Source: Streptomyces litmocidini
Lineage (GTDB): Bacteria; Actinomycetota; Actinomycetes; Streptomycetales; Streptomycetaceae
Assembly (NCBI RefSeq): GCF_014649755.1
Contig: NZ_BMTQ01000004.1
Span: 62,001-126,000, forward strand
DNA length: 64,000 nucleotides
Reading direction: 5' to 3'
Each line of letters opens with the position of its first letter. The first letter of the stretch is position 1. The notes below the pieces were generated by a model that saw nothing but the letters and a program-made list of their open reading frames with translations, made no database searches and was not told the DNA's origin. Of the stretch, positions 53,984 through 63,986 are shown piece after piece. The translations under genes and the position numbers were made by a program.

Positions 53984-54413
53984 GGCTTGCCTCCTGCTCA
54001 TTCGGTAAATGCTGTGGGCCACGCGTATGCGCGTGGCGCTGGCCGTAGTCCACACGTGCCGGGGCGGATCGCGCAAGTACCCGGCCGCCGAGACCGCCGA
54101 AACGGTGACGTTTGGGGCCGTCTCGCCGCAACTTCCGGCACCGCCGATCCCTCCTCCGTGATCAGGTGCACATGGTTCGTCCCGGTTTGCTGACTTCTGA
54201 GTTTTCAGTCTGCCGAACGCCCGGACGAAACGCATGCGCGGGTTGGGCGTAAGGTTGCGATTTGAGCGCACCCGGACTTCCGGAAGGCAGGCGAGGCACC
54301 CCCCGGGGGTTACCCCCCGGTAAATGTGACGTCCGACGCCGGTGGGGTACACGATGGACATCTCCTGACCAGCCCGTGGCCCCGTGGGCACCACCGAACA
54401 GCGAAGGAAGAGC
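53984..54413. other. Divergent promoter region of DUF3052 and aceE
   Basis: 430 nt without a gene. It includes a palindrome-like CCCCGGGGGTTACCCCCCGG (about 54301-54320) and a candidate -10 TACACGAT near 54351 for aceE. I see no riboswitch or known operator. Confidence 0.4.
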
Positions 54414-57146
54414 GTGGCTCCCGGATCCGATCGCACCCCGATCATCATTGGCGGCCTTCCCAGCCAGGTCCCGGATTTCGACCCGGAAGAGACCCAGGAA
54501 TGGCTCGACTCCCTCGACGCGGCCGTCGACGAGCGGGGCCGTGAGCGGGCCCGCTACCTCATGCTCCGCCTGATCGAGCGGGCCCGCGAGAAGCGCGTGG
54601 CCGTGCCCGAGATGCGCAGCACGGACTACGTCAACACCATCGCCACCAAGGACGAGCCGTTCTTCCCCGGCAACGAGGAGATCGAGCGCAAGGTCCTCAA
54701 CGCCACCCGGTGGAACGCGGCCGTGATGGTCTCGCGCGCCCAGCGCCCGGGCATCGGCGTCGGCGGTCACATCGCCACCTTCGCCTCCTCGGCCTCCCTG
54801 TACGACGTGGGCTTCAACCACTTCTTCCGCGGCAAGGACGAGGGCGACGGCGGCGACCAGATCTTCTTCCAGGGGCACGCCTCCCCCGGCATCTACGCCC
54901 GCGCGTACCTCCTGGACCGGCTGAACGAGGCCCAGCTCGACGGCTTCCGCCAGGAGAAGTCGAAGTTCCCCGACGGCCTCCCCTCGTACCCGCACCCGCG
55001 GCTGATGCCGGACTTCTGGGAGTTCCCGACGGTGTCGATGGGCCTCGGCCCGCTCGGCGCGATCTACCAGGCGCGGATGAACCGGTACATGGAGGCGCGC
55101 GGCATCGCCGACACCTCCAGGTCGCACGTCTGGGCGTTCCTCGGCGACGGCGAGATGGACGAGGTCGAGTCGCTCGGCCAGCTGTCCATCGCCGCCCGCG
55201 AGGGCCTGGACAACCTCACCTTCGTCGTCAACTGCAACCTCCAGCGGCTCGACGGCCCGGTCCGCGGCAACGGCAAGATCATCCAGGAGCTGGAGTCGAT
55301 CTTCCGGGGCAACGGCTGGAACGTCATCAAGCTGATCTGGGACCGCTCCTGGGACCCGCTGCTCGCGCAGGACCGCGACGGCATCCTGGTCAACAAGCTG
55401 AACACCACCCCCGACGGCCAGTTCCAGACGTACGCCACGGAGACCGGCGGCTACATCCGGGATCACTTCTTCGGCGGCGACCACCGGCTGCGGGCCATGG
55501 TCGAGGGCATGTCGGACCAGCAGGTCCTGCACCTGGGCCGCGGCGGCCACGACCACAAGAAGATCTACGCGGCCTACGCGGCGGCGAAGGCCCACGCGGG
55601 CCAGCCGACCGTGATCCTGGCGCAGACCGTCAAGGGCTGGACGCTGGGCCCGAACTTCGAGGGCCGCAACGCGACCCACCAGATGAAGAAGCTGACGGTC
55701 GACGACCTCAAGCGCTTCCGCGACCGGCTGCACATCCCGGTGACGGACCGGCAGTTGGAGGAGGGCCTGCCGCCCTACTACCACCCGGGCCGGGACTCCG
55801 AGGAGATCCAGTACATGCACGACCGCCGCGAGGCGCTGGGCGGGTACGTCCCGACCCGGGTCGTGCGGGCGAAGCCCCTGGCCCTCCCCGACGACAAGGT
55901 CTACGCGGCGGCCAAGAAGGGCTCCGGGCAGCAGTCGATCGCCACCACGATGGCCTTCGTCCGCATCCTGAAGGACCTCATGCGGGACAAGGAGATCGGC
56001 AAGCGCTTCGTGCTGATCGCCCCCGACGAGTACCGCACCTTCGGCATGGACGCCTTCTTCCCGAGCGCCAAGATCTACAACCCGCTGGGCCAGCAGTACG
56101 AGGCGGTGGACCGCGAACTCCTCCTCGCCTACAAGGAGTCGCCGACCGGCCAGATGCTGCACGACGGCATCTCCGAGGCCGGCTGCACGGCCTCGCTGAT
56201 CGCCGCCGGCTCGGCGTACGCCACGCACGGCGAGCCGCTGATCCCGGTGTACGTCTTCTACTCGATGTTCGGCTTCCAGCGGACCGGCGACCAGTTCTGG
56301 CAGATGGCCGACCAGCTGGCGCGCGGCTTCGTGCTCGGCGCCACCGCCGGCCGGACCACGCTGACCGGCGAGGGACTCCAGCACGCGGACGGCCACTCGC
56401 ACCTCCTCGCCTCGACCAACCCGGCCTGCATCGCCTACGACCCGGCGTTCGGCTTCGAGATCGCGCACATCGTCAAGGACGGCCTGCGACGGATGTACGG
56501 CCCCGAGGCCGAGGACGTCTTCTACTACCTGACCGTCTACAACGAGCCGATCCAGCACCCGGCCGAGCCCGAGAACGTGGACGTGGAGGGCATCCTCCAG
56601 GGCATCCACCGCTTCAGGGCCGCCGAGGCGGGCACCATCCCGGCTCAGATCATGGCCTCGGGCGTCGCCGTGCCGTGGGCGATCGAGGCGCAGCGGATCC
56701 TCGCCGAGGAGTGGAACGTCAAGGCCGACGTCTGGTCCGCGACCTCCTGGACCGAGCTGCGCCGCGAGGCCGTGGCCGTCGAGGAGCACAACCTGCTCCA
56801 CCCGGACGAGGAGCAGCGCGTCCCGTACGTGACGCGCAAGCTCCAGGGCGCCGAGGGCCCGTTCGTCGCGGTCTCGGACTGGATGCGGTCGGTGCCGGAC
56901 CAGATCTCCCGCTGGGTGCCCGGCCCGTACACCTCGCTGGGCGCGGACGGCTTCGGCTTCGCGGACACGCGCGGTGCGGCCCGCCGCTACTTCCACATCG
57001 ACGCGCAGTCGATCGTGCTCGCCGTGCTGACCGAACTCGCCCGCGAGGGCAAGGTCGAGCGCTCGGCCCTGAAGCAGGCCGTGGACCGCTACCAGTTGCT
57101 CGACGTCACGGCGGCCGATCCCGGCGCCGCGGGCGGCGACGCCTGA
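54414..57146 (+). CDS. aceE: Pyruvate dehydrogenase E1, homodimeric (AceE)
   Basis: A 910-residue thiamine-diphosphate enzyme of the usual AceE length that decarboxylates pyruvate in the pyruvate dehydrogenase complex. The ThDP motif begins GDGEMDE and runs to [18 protein letters not shown]. The central DGHSHLLAS and the C-terminal [18 protein letters not shown] are typical. GTG 54414 ([14 protein letters not shown]) is chosen because GGAAG lies 5 nt upstream; the reading frame is open to 54384. The E2 and E3 genes are not in the window. Confidence 0.96.
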   Translation: MAPGSDRTPIIIGGLPSQVPDFDPEETQEWLDSLDAAVDERGRERARYLMLRLIERAREKRVAVPEMRSTDYVNTIATKDEPFFPGNEEIERKVLNATRWNAAVMVSRAQRPGIGVGGHIATFASSASLYDVGFNHFFRGKDEGDGGDQIFFQGHASPGIYARAYLLDRLNEAQLDGFRQEKSKFPDGLPSYPHPRLMPDFWEFPTVSMGLGPLGAIYQARMNRYMEARGIADTSRSHVWAFLGDGEMDEVESLGQLSIAAREGLDNLTFVVNCNLQRLDGPVRGNGKIIQELESIFRGNGWNVIKLIWDRSWDPLLAQDRDGILVNKLNTTPDGQFQTYATETGGYIRDHFFGGDHRLRAMVEGMSDQQVLHLGRGGHDHKKIYAAYAAAKAHAGQPTVILAQTVKGWTLGPNFEGRNATHQMKKLTVDDLKRFRDRLHIPVTDRQLEEGLPPYYHPGRDSEEIQYMHDRREALGGYVPTRVVRAKPLALPDDKVYAAAKKGSGQQSIATTMAFVRILKDLMRDKEIGKRFVLIAPDEYRTFGMDAFFPSAKIYNPLGQQYEAVDRELLLAYKESPTGQMLHDGISEAGCTASLIAAGSAYATHGEPLIPVYVFYSMFGFQRTGDQFWQMADQLARGFVLGATAGRTTLTGEGLQHADGHSHLLASTNPACIAYDPAFGFEIAHIVKDGLRRMYGPEAEDVFYYLTVYNEPIQHPAEPENVDVEGILQGIHRFRAAEAGTIPAQIMASGVAVPWAIEAQRILAEEWNVKADVWSATSWTELRREAVAVEEHNLLHPDEEQRVPYVTRKLQGAEGPFVAVSDWMRSVPDQISRWVPGPYTSLGADGFGFADTRGAARRYFHIDAQSIVLAVLTELAREGKVERSALKQAVDRYQLLDVTAADPGAAGGDA

Positions 57147-57231
57147 CGGACGCCGTCGGCCGCTCGTTTCGGCTGGTGAGGGCGGTGGGACGCGGTCCCG
57201 CCGCCCTTCGTCATTCCTTACGATGCCGGAC

Positions 57232-58065
57232 ATGCCCGTCAAGAAGCTGCGCTGGGAAGAGCGCACCCAGACGCCGCTCCTGGTGCTCGCGGTCGTGTTC
57301 GGCCTCGCCTACGCGGTGCCGATCGTGGCCCCCGGCGCCGAGCCGTGGGTGCACCGGCTGTGCACCCACGCCGAGTGGACCGTCTGGGGTGCCTTCGCGC
57401 TCGACTATCTCGTCCGTCTCGGGCTCGCCCCGGACCGCTGGCGCTTCGTGCGCGGCCATCCGCTGGACCTGCTGGCGGTGATACTGCCGATGGTGCAGCC
57501 GCTGCGGCTGCTGCGGGTCGTCTCCACGCTCCTCCTCGTGGGTCGGCGGGCCCGGATGGCCCCGCAGATAACGCTCACCACGTATGTGGCGGGCGCGGTG
57601 GTCGGGCTGATGATGTTCGGCTCGCTGGCCGTGCTGCACGTGGAGCGGGACGCCCCGCACGGCAACATCAAGACGCTCGGGGACGCGGTGTGGTGGTCGT
57701 TCACCACGATGACGACGGTCGGCTACGGCGACCACGCCCCGACCACGGGTCTCGGCCGGGTCCTCGCGGTGGGCCTGATGCTCTCGGGCATCGCCCTGCT
57801 CGGTGTCGTCACGGCCAACATCGCCGCCTGGTTCATCTCCCGCTTCGACCGGGACGACGCGGTGGAGCGCCGGCAGACGGAGCTCCTGGAGGCGCTCACC
57901 CTGGAGGTCCGGGAGCTCCGCGCCGAGGTGGCCCGGCTCTCGGCGCGGCCGGCCCGGCAGGAAGCGCCCGAAGTGCCGGGGGCTCCGGGAGCGCCGGGAG
58001 GGCCGGGAGCGCCGGGAGCGGACGAGCCGTGCGATGTCCCCTCGCCTACCGCTCCCAGAGCTTGA
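57232..58065 (+). CDS. Voltage-gated-type potassium channel
   Basis: A 277-residue ion channel. There are four to six hydrophobic helices in residues 15-210; the S4-like MVQPLRLLRVVSTLLLVGRR has spaced Arg residues, and the pore has the selectivity filter TMTTVGYGD. A coiled coil (about 215-245) and a GAPGAPGGPGAPGA tail follow. ATG 57232 is preferred over 57223 because the TACGAT -10 box (57219-57224) would lie over the earlier ATG; a leaderless start 7 nt downstream fits. It overlaps the converging I36-like gene by 20 nt. Confidence 0.9.
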   Translation: MPVKKLRWEERTQTPLLVLAVVFGLAYAVPIVAPGAEPWVHRLCTHAEWTVWGAFALDYLVRLGLAPDRWRFVRGHPLDLLAVILPMVQPLRLLRVVSTLLLVGRRARMAPQITLTTYVAGAVVGLMMFGSLAVLHVERDAPHGNIKTLGDAVWWSFTTMTTVGYGDHAPTTGLGRVLAVGLMLSGIALLGVVTANIAAWFISRFDRDDAVERRQTELLEALTLEVRELRAEVARLSARPARQEAPEVPGAPGAPGGPGAPGADEPCDVPSPTAPRA

Positions 58066-58459
58066 ACGCTCTGACCTCGTAGGCCGTCTGCGGCACCCAG
58101 GTCCCCCTCCCCGGGTACGTCTCGAACTCCCCCGTCTCCCCGCACTCCGCCGACTGGTACGTGGTGACCGGTCGGCCCGTGCGGTTCGCGAGGGACTGGG
58201 CCGAGGTGCCCGGCGGCAGGGCGACGCAGCTGTCGATGTCGGTCGTGGCCAGCTCGTGCGTCCACGGCCTGCCCCTGAAGCCGGGCTTCGGCCAGAGACA
58301 GAGCCGACCGGGCCCGCAGGCCCCGAGCGCGGTCCCGGCCGGGGCGACTGACGGCGCCGCCGGGGCCACCGGGGTCACGGGCGCCGCCGGGGCCGCCATG
58401 AGGGCGGTCAGGAGGAGGGCCGTGACGGCCGCGCCGGTGAGGACGGTCTTCGTATACAT
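58046..58459 (-). CDS. Secreted peptidase-inhibitor I36-like protein
   Basis: A 137-residue exported protein: signal peptide (1-25), a Pro/Ala spacer with PVAPAAPSVAPAG, and a small Cys-containing domain (CGPGRLCLWPKPGFRG, DIDSCVALPPGTSAQSL, SAECGETGEF) of I36/beta-gamma-crystallin-like type. Protease inhibition is inferred from family only. ATG 58459 keeps the signal peptide at the N-terminus; a GTG 24 nt earlier is possible. Its 3' end overlaps the potassium channel gene. Confidence 0.78.
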   Translation of the reverse strand: MYTKTVLTGAAVTALLLTALMAAPAAPVTPVAPAAPSVAPAGTALGACGPGRLCLWPKPGFRGRPWTHELATTDIDSCVALPPGTSAQSLANRTGRPVTTYQSAECGETGEFETYPGRGTWVPQTAYEVRAFKLWER

Positions 58460-58590
58460 GCTGATGAACCCCCGATTCGTCACTCTCTGTGATCACGAGG
58501 ATGGCGGAGGTCCTCCGACGACGGAAGAAGGGCCGCCCCCGTTCACGCGAACGGGTGACGGCCCCCTACGGGAACCCTGACGGGCGAGCG

Positions 58591-60213
58591 TCAGATGTGA
58601 CCGCCCATGCCGCCCGCCTCCGCGTTCTCGCCGCGCTTGGTGAGCGTGGCGACGAGGGCCGCGACGACGGCGACGCCACCGGCGACGGTGAAGGCCAGCC
58701 CCATGCCGTCCAGGAAGGTCTCGTGGATGACCCCGGTGATCTGCTGGAGGAGGCCGGGAGTCATCCCCGGCGCCTGGGCCAGCTCCGGCGGGGTCATGCC
58801 GAACTCGGCGGCCTGCTCGAGGCGCGGGTCGGCCGGGACCGGGATGCCGGCCTCCTTCCAGTTCCCCGCGAAGGAGCCGGAGACCTTCGAGGACATGACG
58901 GCGCCGAGCACCGCCGTGCCGAGCGCGCCGCCGACCTGCATGGCGGCCTGCTGCAGACCGCCGGCCACGCCGGAGAGCTCCAGCGGCGCGTTGCCCACGA
59001 TGACCTCGGTCGCGCCGACCATGACCGGGGCGAGGCCCAGGCCGAGCAGGGCGAACCAGAGGGACATGGCGAGGGTGCCGGTGCCGGCGGTGAGCGTGAT
59101 CATGCCGAACATCGCGACGGCCGTGCAGACCATGCCGCCGACGAGCGGCACGCGCGGCCCGAACTTGGTGATCAGCGCGCCGGCCAGCGGCGAGGAGACG
59201 ATCATCATCGCGGTCAGCGGCAGCAGGTGCAGACCGGCGTCGACCGGGCCGAGCCCCTTCACGCCCTGGAGGTAGAAGGTCACGAAGAAGAGGCCGCCCA
59301 TGAAGGCGAAGGCCATCAGGACCATCAGCACCGCACCGGCCGAGAGCGGCACGGAGCGGAACATGCCCAGCGGGACGAGCGGCTCCCTGACCTTCGTCTC
59401 CCAGAAGGCGAAGACCGCGAACAGGACCACCGCGCCGAGCAGGCAGCCCCAGGTGTTGCCGCTCGCCCAGCCCCAGGACTCACCGGCCTTGATGATGCCC
59501 CAGATGAGGGCGGCCATGGCGCCGGAGAGCAGCAGGATGCCCAGGAGGTCGAAGGAGCGCGGCGCGTTCTCGGCGCGGTGGTCCTTGAGGATGACCAGGC
59601 CGAGCACGAGGGCGACCACGCCGACCGGCACGTTGATGAAGAAGACGGACTGCCAGCTGACGTGCTCCACCAGGAAGCCGCCGAGGATCGGGCCGCCCGC
59701 CGTGGAGGCGCCGATGACCATGCCCCAGATGCCGATCGCCATGTTCAGCTTCTCGGCGGGGAAGGTGGCGCGCAGCAGGCCCAGCGCGGCCGGCATCAGC
59801 AGGGCGCCGAAGAGTCCCTGCAGGACGCGGAAGGCGATCACGGCCGCGATGGAGTGCGACAGGCCGATCGCGCCGGAGGCGGCGGCGAAGCCGGCGATGC
59901 CGATGAGGAAGGTCTGGCGGTGACCGAAGCGGTCACCGAGCTTGCCGGCGGTGATCAGGGCGACGGCGAGCGCGAGCAGGTATCCGTTGGTGATCCACTG
60001 GACCTGGGCGAGGGTGGCGCCGAGGTCCTCCTTGATGGCCGGGTTGGCGATGGCGACGATCGTGCCGTCGAGCGCGACCATCATCACGCCGACGGCAACG
60101 CCGAAGAGCGTCAACCACGGGTGGCCGCGCAGTCCCTTCGCCGGGACCGGTACGGGTTCCCGGGCGTCCCCCTGACCCTGCGGGGCCTTTTCCACGGTGG
60201 TCTGACTAGTCAT
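58591..60213 (-). CDS. MFS drug efflux pump, DHA2 type
   Basis: A 540-residue, 14-helix transporter. Motif A is GKLGDRFGHRQTF and motif C is GASTAGGPILGGFL; the start of helix 1 has VALDGTIVAIANPAI typical of EmrB/QacA pumps. It exports hydrophobic drugs or a metabolite. ATG 60213 is probably leaderless: TAGCCT ends 7 nt before it on the minus strand. It is divergent from a TetR gene with an inverted repeat in between, so it is probably repressed by that TetR protein. An imperfect hairpin (about 58530-58564) follows the gene. Confidence 0.9.
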   Translation of the reverse strand: MTSQTTVEKAPQGQGDAREPVPVPAKGLRGHPWLTLFGVAVGVMMVALDGTIVAIANPAIKEDLGATLAQVQWITNGYLLALAVALITAGKLGDRFGHRQTFLIGIAGFAAASGAIGLSHSIAAVIAFRVLQGLFGALLMPAALGLLRATFPAEKLNMAIGIWGMVIGASTAGGPILGGFLVEHVSWQSVFFINVPVGVVALVLGLVILKDHRAENAPRSFDLLGILLLSGAMAALIWGIIKAGESWGWASGNTWGCLLGAVVLFAVFAFWETKVREPLVPLGMFRSVPLSAGAVLMVLMAFAFMGGLFFVTFYLQGVKGLGPVDAGLHLLPLTAMMIVSSPLAGALITKFGPRVPLVGGMVCTAVAMFGMITLTAGTGTLAMSLWFALLGLGLAPVMVGATEVIVGNAPLELSGVAGGLQQAAMQVGGALGTAVLGAVMSSKVSGSFAGNWKEAGIPVPADPRLEQAAEFGMTPPELAQAPGMTPGLLQQITGVIHETFLDGMGLAFTVAGGVAVVAALVATLTKRGENAEAGGMGGHI

Positions 60214-60225
60214 GCGAACGAGGCT

Positions 60226-60238
60226 AGTGACAGTCACT
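60226..60238. promoter_or_regulatory. Candidate TetR operator (AGTGACAGTCACT)
   Basis: Perfect 6-bp inverted arms around one base, overlapping the leaderless MFS promoter. A related half-site AACTGTCACG occurs at 60269-60278, nearer the TetR gene. Confidence 0.55.
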
Positions 60239-60330
60239 GACAATTGACAAAGCGATTCACGCGTCGGTAACTGTCACGTAGCTCACAGGTACGCTGAGCA
60301 GGAAGAAATGCCGAAAAAGAGGACCACGCC

Positions 60331-60990
60331 GTGACCGTTCCCGGACTGCGCGAGCGGAAGAAGCAGCGCACGCGCGACGCGCTGATCCGGGTCGCCCTGG
60401 AGCTCTTCACCGACCAGGGGTACGAGCGGACCACCGTCGACGAGATCGCCGACGCCGTGGACGTCTCCCAGCGCACCTTCTTCCGGTACTTCTCCTCCAA
60501 GGAGGAGGTCGCCTTCGCCGTCCAGCACATGGTGGAAGAGCGTTTCGTGCACGCCCTCGGACAGCGGCCCCCGGACGAGGCCCCCCTCGACGCGATGCGC
60601 AACGCCGTCCTGTCCGCCTGGGACACCATCGGCGAGGCGATCGCGGAGGTCGTCCCCGTCGAGCTGCACCTGCGCGCGTACCGCATGATCGAGTCGACGC
60701 CCGCGCTGCTCGCCGTCCATCTGCGCCGCTCCACCGAGATGGAGGAGACCATCTCCCGGATCATCGCCGCGCGCGAGGGCCTCGACGTCGACGAGGACCC
60801 GCGCCCCCGGATCGCGGTGGCGGCGTTCAGCGGGGTGATGCGGGTGACCGGGCAGATGTGGGGCCGGGGCACGGACGGGAGCCTGGAGGCCATCCGCGCG
60901 CTCACCGAGGAGTACCTCGACCACCTCGGCCCGGCGCTCGTCCCCCACTGGCGGGACCGGCCCGGGGAGGGTCCGGGGGCGGCCGCGTAG
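60331..60990 (+). CDS. TetR-family regulator of the MFS pump
   Basis: A 219-residue repressor. The helix-turn-helix spans about residues 12-58 (ALELFTDQGYERTTVDEIA, then VSQRTFFRYFSSKEEV). The C-terminal domain would bind an inducer, likely a pump substrate. GTG 60331 has GAGGA about 9 nt upstream. The divergent layout and the inverted repeat at 60226 support local control of the pump. Confidence 0.9.
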   Translation: MTVPGLRERKKQRTRDALIRVALELFTDQGYERTTVDEIADAVDVSQRTFFRYFSSKEEVAFAVQHMVEERFVHALGQRPPDEAPLDAMRNAVLSAWDTIGEAIAEVVPVELHLRAYRMIESTPALLAVHLRRSTEMEETISRIIAAREGLDVDEDPRPRIAVAAFSGVMRVTGQMWGRGTDGSLEAIRALTEEYLDHLGPALVPHWRDRPGEGPGAAA

Positions 60991-61183
60991 GCCGTCGCCG
61001 GCGGCCGCGGAGGCCGTCGCCCTCCGGTACGGGAGGCCCCGCAGGCTGTCGGGCTTCCCGTACGAGGGCGGTCCCGCGGGCTTCCGGCCTCCCCCGACGC
61101 GAGTCGCCGCGCGGGCCGCCGGGTTCCCGCACGAAGGCCGCCGCGTGAAGAGGCGTGCGCCGCGCCCCGTAGGGTGGCGGCCC

Positions 61184-62392
61184 GTGACCTCCGATGCCCC
61201 GCCCGCCCTCGTCGCCACGCGCGCACTCCTCGCACTCACCGTCGTGTTCGTGCTCCTCGCGACCACCGGGTGGACCACGATCCGGCACCAGCCCGTGCCG
61301 TGGCCGTCCCGCGAGGCCGCGCTCGCCGCCTGGGCGCGGGACCGGATCGACCACCGGCCGCTGCCCGACCCGGCCGCCCCGGCCCGTACCGTCGCCGCGT
61401 TCTTCGCCGGACTCGGCCCGGCGCGCGGCGCCCGGCTCGCCGCCCGGCACCCGCTCGTCGTCGGCAACCTCAACGGCGTCCCGGTCGCCCTGCGCTACCG
61501 CGCCAACCGGATCACCCTCGCGCGCGCGTACGCCGCCGAGCGGAACAGGGTCGACGACCCCAGGCTCTCCCCCGAGGGCCGGCACGAGGCCCGGCGCCGC
61601 ATAGACCGCTTCGCCTCCCTGATGCGCCCCGGCCGCCAGGTCCTCGCCTTCGACCCGACCGGCACGGGGCGGGCGGCCGAGGTCCTCGGGGACCTGGAGC
61701 GGGCCCGGCGCGTCTCGGTGATCGTGCCCGGCGTCGACACCAACCTGCTCACCTTCCAGAAGACCCACGGCCGGTACGGCGCCCCCGCCGGCATGGCCGA
61801 AGCCCTCTACGCGGCCGAGCGGCGGACCTCGCCACGCGCACGCGTGGCGGTCATCGCCTGGGCCGACTACACCGCACCCGTCGGGATAGGCGTCGACGCG
61901 GTGACCGGCCGGCTGGCCGAAGAGGGAGCCGTACGACTGGTGGGCCTCACCGAGTCCCTGCCCCCGGACGCGCGCGTGGCGCTCTTCTGCCACAGCTACG
62001 GCTCCGTGCTCTGCGGGGCCGCCGCACCCCGGCTGCCCGCCCGGGTGACCGACCTGGCCGTGGCCGGAAGCCCCGGGATGCGGGTCGGGCGGGCCGCCGA
62101 CCTCGACAGCCACGCGCGCGTGTGGGCCATGCGGGACGCCGACGACTGGATAGCGGACGTGCCGCACCTGGAGGTGGGCGGGCTCGGACACGGCGCCGAC
62201 CCGGTCGCGCCGGAGTTCGGCGCGAGGCTGCTCTCCGCGCACGGCGCCCTCGGCCACAGCGGCTATTTCGAGCCGGGGACACAGAGCCTCGGCAACTTCG
62301 CCGCCATAGGCGTCGGGGCGTACCCGAATCTGGTCTGCGCACCCGCCGACAGCGCTTGCCACGACGGAATATCCGGCACGGAAGGGCTCTGA
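61184..62392 (+). CDS. Alpha/beta hydrolase, DUF1023 type
   Basis: A 402-residue protein with one N-terminal hydrophobic segment (about 10-28) and a C-terminal alpha/beta-hydrolase domain (about 165-390). The nucleophile elbow reads LFCHSYGSVL; relatives usually have Gly in place of the Cys. Other parts are PGVDTNLLTFQKTHGRYG and the His in LGHSGYFEPGTQSL. Some DUF1023 proteins are lipases or esterases. GTG 61184 is leaderless-like: TAGGGT (61170-61175) ends 8 nt before it. Confidence 0.85.
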   Translation: MTSDAPPALVATRALLALTVVFVLLATTGWTTIRHQPVPWPSREAALAAWARDRIDHRPLPDPAAPARTVAAFFAGLGPARGARLAARHPLVVGNLNGVPVALRYRANRITLARAYAAERNRVDDPRLSPEGRHEARRRIDRFASLMRPGRQVLAFDPTGTGRAAEVLGDLERARRVSVIVPGVDTNLLTFQKTHGRYGAPAGMAEALYAAERRTSPRARVAVIAWADYTAPVGIGVDAVTGRLAEEGAVRLVGLTESLPPDARVALFCHSYGSVLCGAAAPRLPARVTDLAVAGSPGMRVGRAADLDSHARVWAMRDADDWIADVPHLEVGGLGHGADPVAPEFGARLLSAHGALGHSGYFEPGTQSLGNFAAIGVGAYPNLVCAPADSACHDGISGTEGL

Positions 62393-62466
62393 CGCGCGTA
62401 GATCACGCAATTTCAGGACCTTTCACAGGGGCGACGCAAGGGCACACGCCGCTTACGATGAGGCGC

Positions 62467-63399
62467 ATGGGTGATGTGCTGGCCGGAATTCATGCCGCCT
62501 GGGAGCTCGAGAGCGACGCCCTCGTCATCCGCTTCGACCGGGGGATCCGTACGCCGAAGCTCTTCGGGGCGCTGCGCGAGAGACGCGTACCGCACGAGGC
62601 GCTGGCGTCGGTGACGCTCACGCCCGGCAAGCGGGGCACCCTCGTGCTGCACGCCGTGCCGAGGCCGGGCGCCGATCCGCTGATGGAGGTGGCCGCGGGG
62701 CAGCTCAAGGAGGGCAGCGATCCGTACCGCCTGGTGCTCCCGGCGGAACGCGAGACGCTCGCCGAGCACTACCGGGACGAACTGCGGGCGCTCCTCGCGT
62801 CGCACCCGGGGGCCGCGGGGGCCGCCGGGTACGACGCGCTGCAGGACGGGTCCGTCGACGGCGTCGCGCCCGCCGACCGGTTCCTGGTGGCGCCGCCGTC
62901 GGGGCCGCAGTCCTTCAAGGGGTACGACGGGAAGGCCGGCTTCGACGGGACCTCGGAGGTCGCCTTCCGCTGGTCCTGGACGGGAGCCTCCTCGGAGAAG
63001 TGGAAGGCCGGCGACCAGGTCTTCTCGGTACGGGACCTCTGCGGGGTCGAATGGCGCTCGCCGGACGGCGTCGACGGGTACCTGCGGCTCGTCCCCCGGG
63101 ACGGCGGGCCCCGGACCGTCCCCGTCCAGCCCGACCAGGACCCGGCGTGCGTCGTCTTCGGCCGCTACGGACCGGTGTACGAGTCCCTCATCTTCGCCGC
63201 GGCGGTCCTCGCCGCGATCCGGGACAAGGACCGCGCCCCCGTGCCCGTCGCGGTCCCCGCCGGGGGGCGGGGAGCGGGGCCCCGGGATCCCGGGGCGGTG
63301 GCTGAAAGGATTCGCCACTTGGGGGAGCTGCATCGGGCGGGGCTGGTCACGGATGCGGAGTTCTCGGCGAAGAAGGCGGAGCTCCTGGCGGAGCTGTGA
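62467..63399 (+). CDS. DUF4429 protein with C-terminal SHOCT domain
   Basis: A 310-residue cytosolic protein: two DUF4429 repeats (about 1-110, 135-250; VLAGIHAAWELESDALVIRF, then SFKGYDGKAGFDG) and a C-terminal SHOCT helix pair (IRHLGELHRAGLVTDAEF, then KKAELLAEL). The function is unknown; SHOCT segments mediate oligomerisation. ATG 62467 is leaderless-like: TACGAT (62454-62459) ends 7 nt before it. Confidence 0.88.
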   Translation: MGDVLAGIHAAWELESDALVIRFDRGIRTPKLFGALRERRVPHEALASVTLTPGKRGTLVLHAVPRPGADPLMEVAAGQLKEGSDPYRLVLPAERETLAEHYRDELRALLASHPGAAGAAGYDALQDGSVDGVAPADRFLVAPPSGPQSFKGYDGKAGFDGTSEVAFRWSWTGASSEKWKAGDQVFSVRDLCGVEWRSPDGVDGYLRLVPRDGGPRTVPVQPDQDPACVVFGRYGPVYESLIFAAAVLAAIRDKDRAPVPVAVPAGGRGAGPRDPGAVAERIRHLGELHRAGLVTDAEFSAKKAELLAEL

Positions 63400-63986
63400 C
63401 GGGGCGGGGCCGGTCGTCCCGCCCCCGCCGCGCGGGGCCCGCCCTGTTGGGCGGCCGCGCTCCTCGCCGGTGGGGCCCCGCGCCCTGCTGGGCGGCTCCC
63501 TTGCCCCCCCCGCGGGGCCCGCGCCCGCCGGGGCGGCGCCCCTTCCGCCACCCGCCCGTGTGGGCAATCGTCCCGCTGGGCGAGGGGGGTCCCCCCTGCT
63601 CGAGCGAAGCCGAGAGCTTGGGGGAGGGTGGGCACACGGGACGGCGCCCTCAGTGGCGCCTCCGCGTTCCGGGCCTGAACCCGCACCCCGTGTGCGCCGT
63701 ACCTGCCGGTGCGGGTCCGGGCGCGGCAGCCTCGGGCGCCGGCAAGGGCGCCGTCCGTTGTGCCCACCCGTTCCGCCCCAGCGGAACGACTGCCCACAAC
63801 GGCGGGCACCGCACCGGCAAGCGCAGGCCGCAACGGGGGCGCGGGGGCGGGCGCCGGCCGGCGGGGGCCGCGGCAGCGCGGGGGTGGGCGTCACGTCCGT
63901 GGGCCGTGTCGTACCCCGGTAGCAGGTTCGTCCCAGTCCTCGGTATGACGCCCCGCGGCGGGGGCGCTGCCTACGCTGGGCCCGTC
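63400..63986. other. Repeat-rich intergenic region
   Basis: 587 nt without a gene: short GGGCGGC-type repeats, the 76-nt dispersed repeat copy 2, an inverted partial copy of its first 27 nt (63773-63799), and the -10 box TACGCT (63972-63977) of the next gene. Confidence 0.6.
63560..63635 (+). repeat. Interspersed palindromic repeat, copy 2
   Basis: Aligns without gaps to 5463-5538 (63 of 76 identical). The centre CCCCCTGCTCGAGC pairs with GAGAGCTTGGGGG. An inverted partial copy lies at 63773-63799. Confidence 0.75.
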
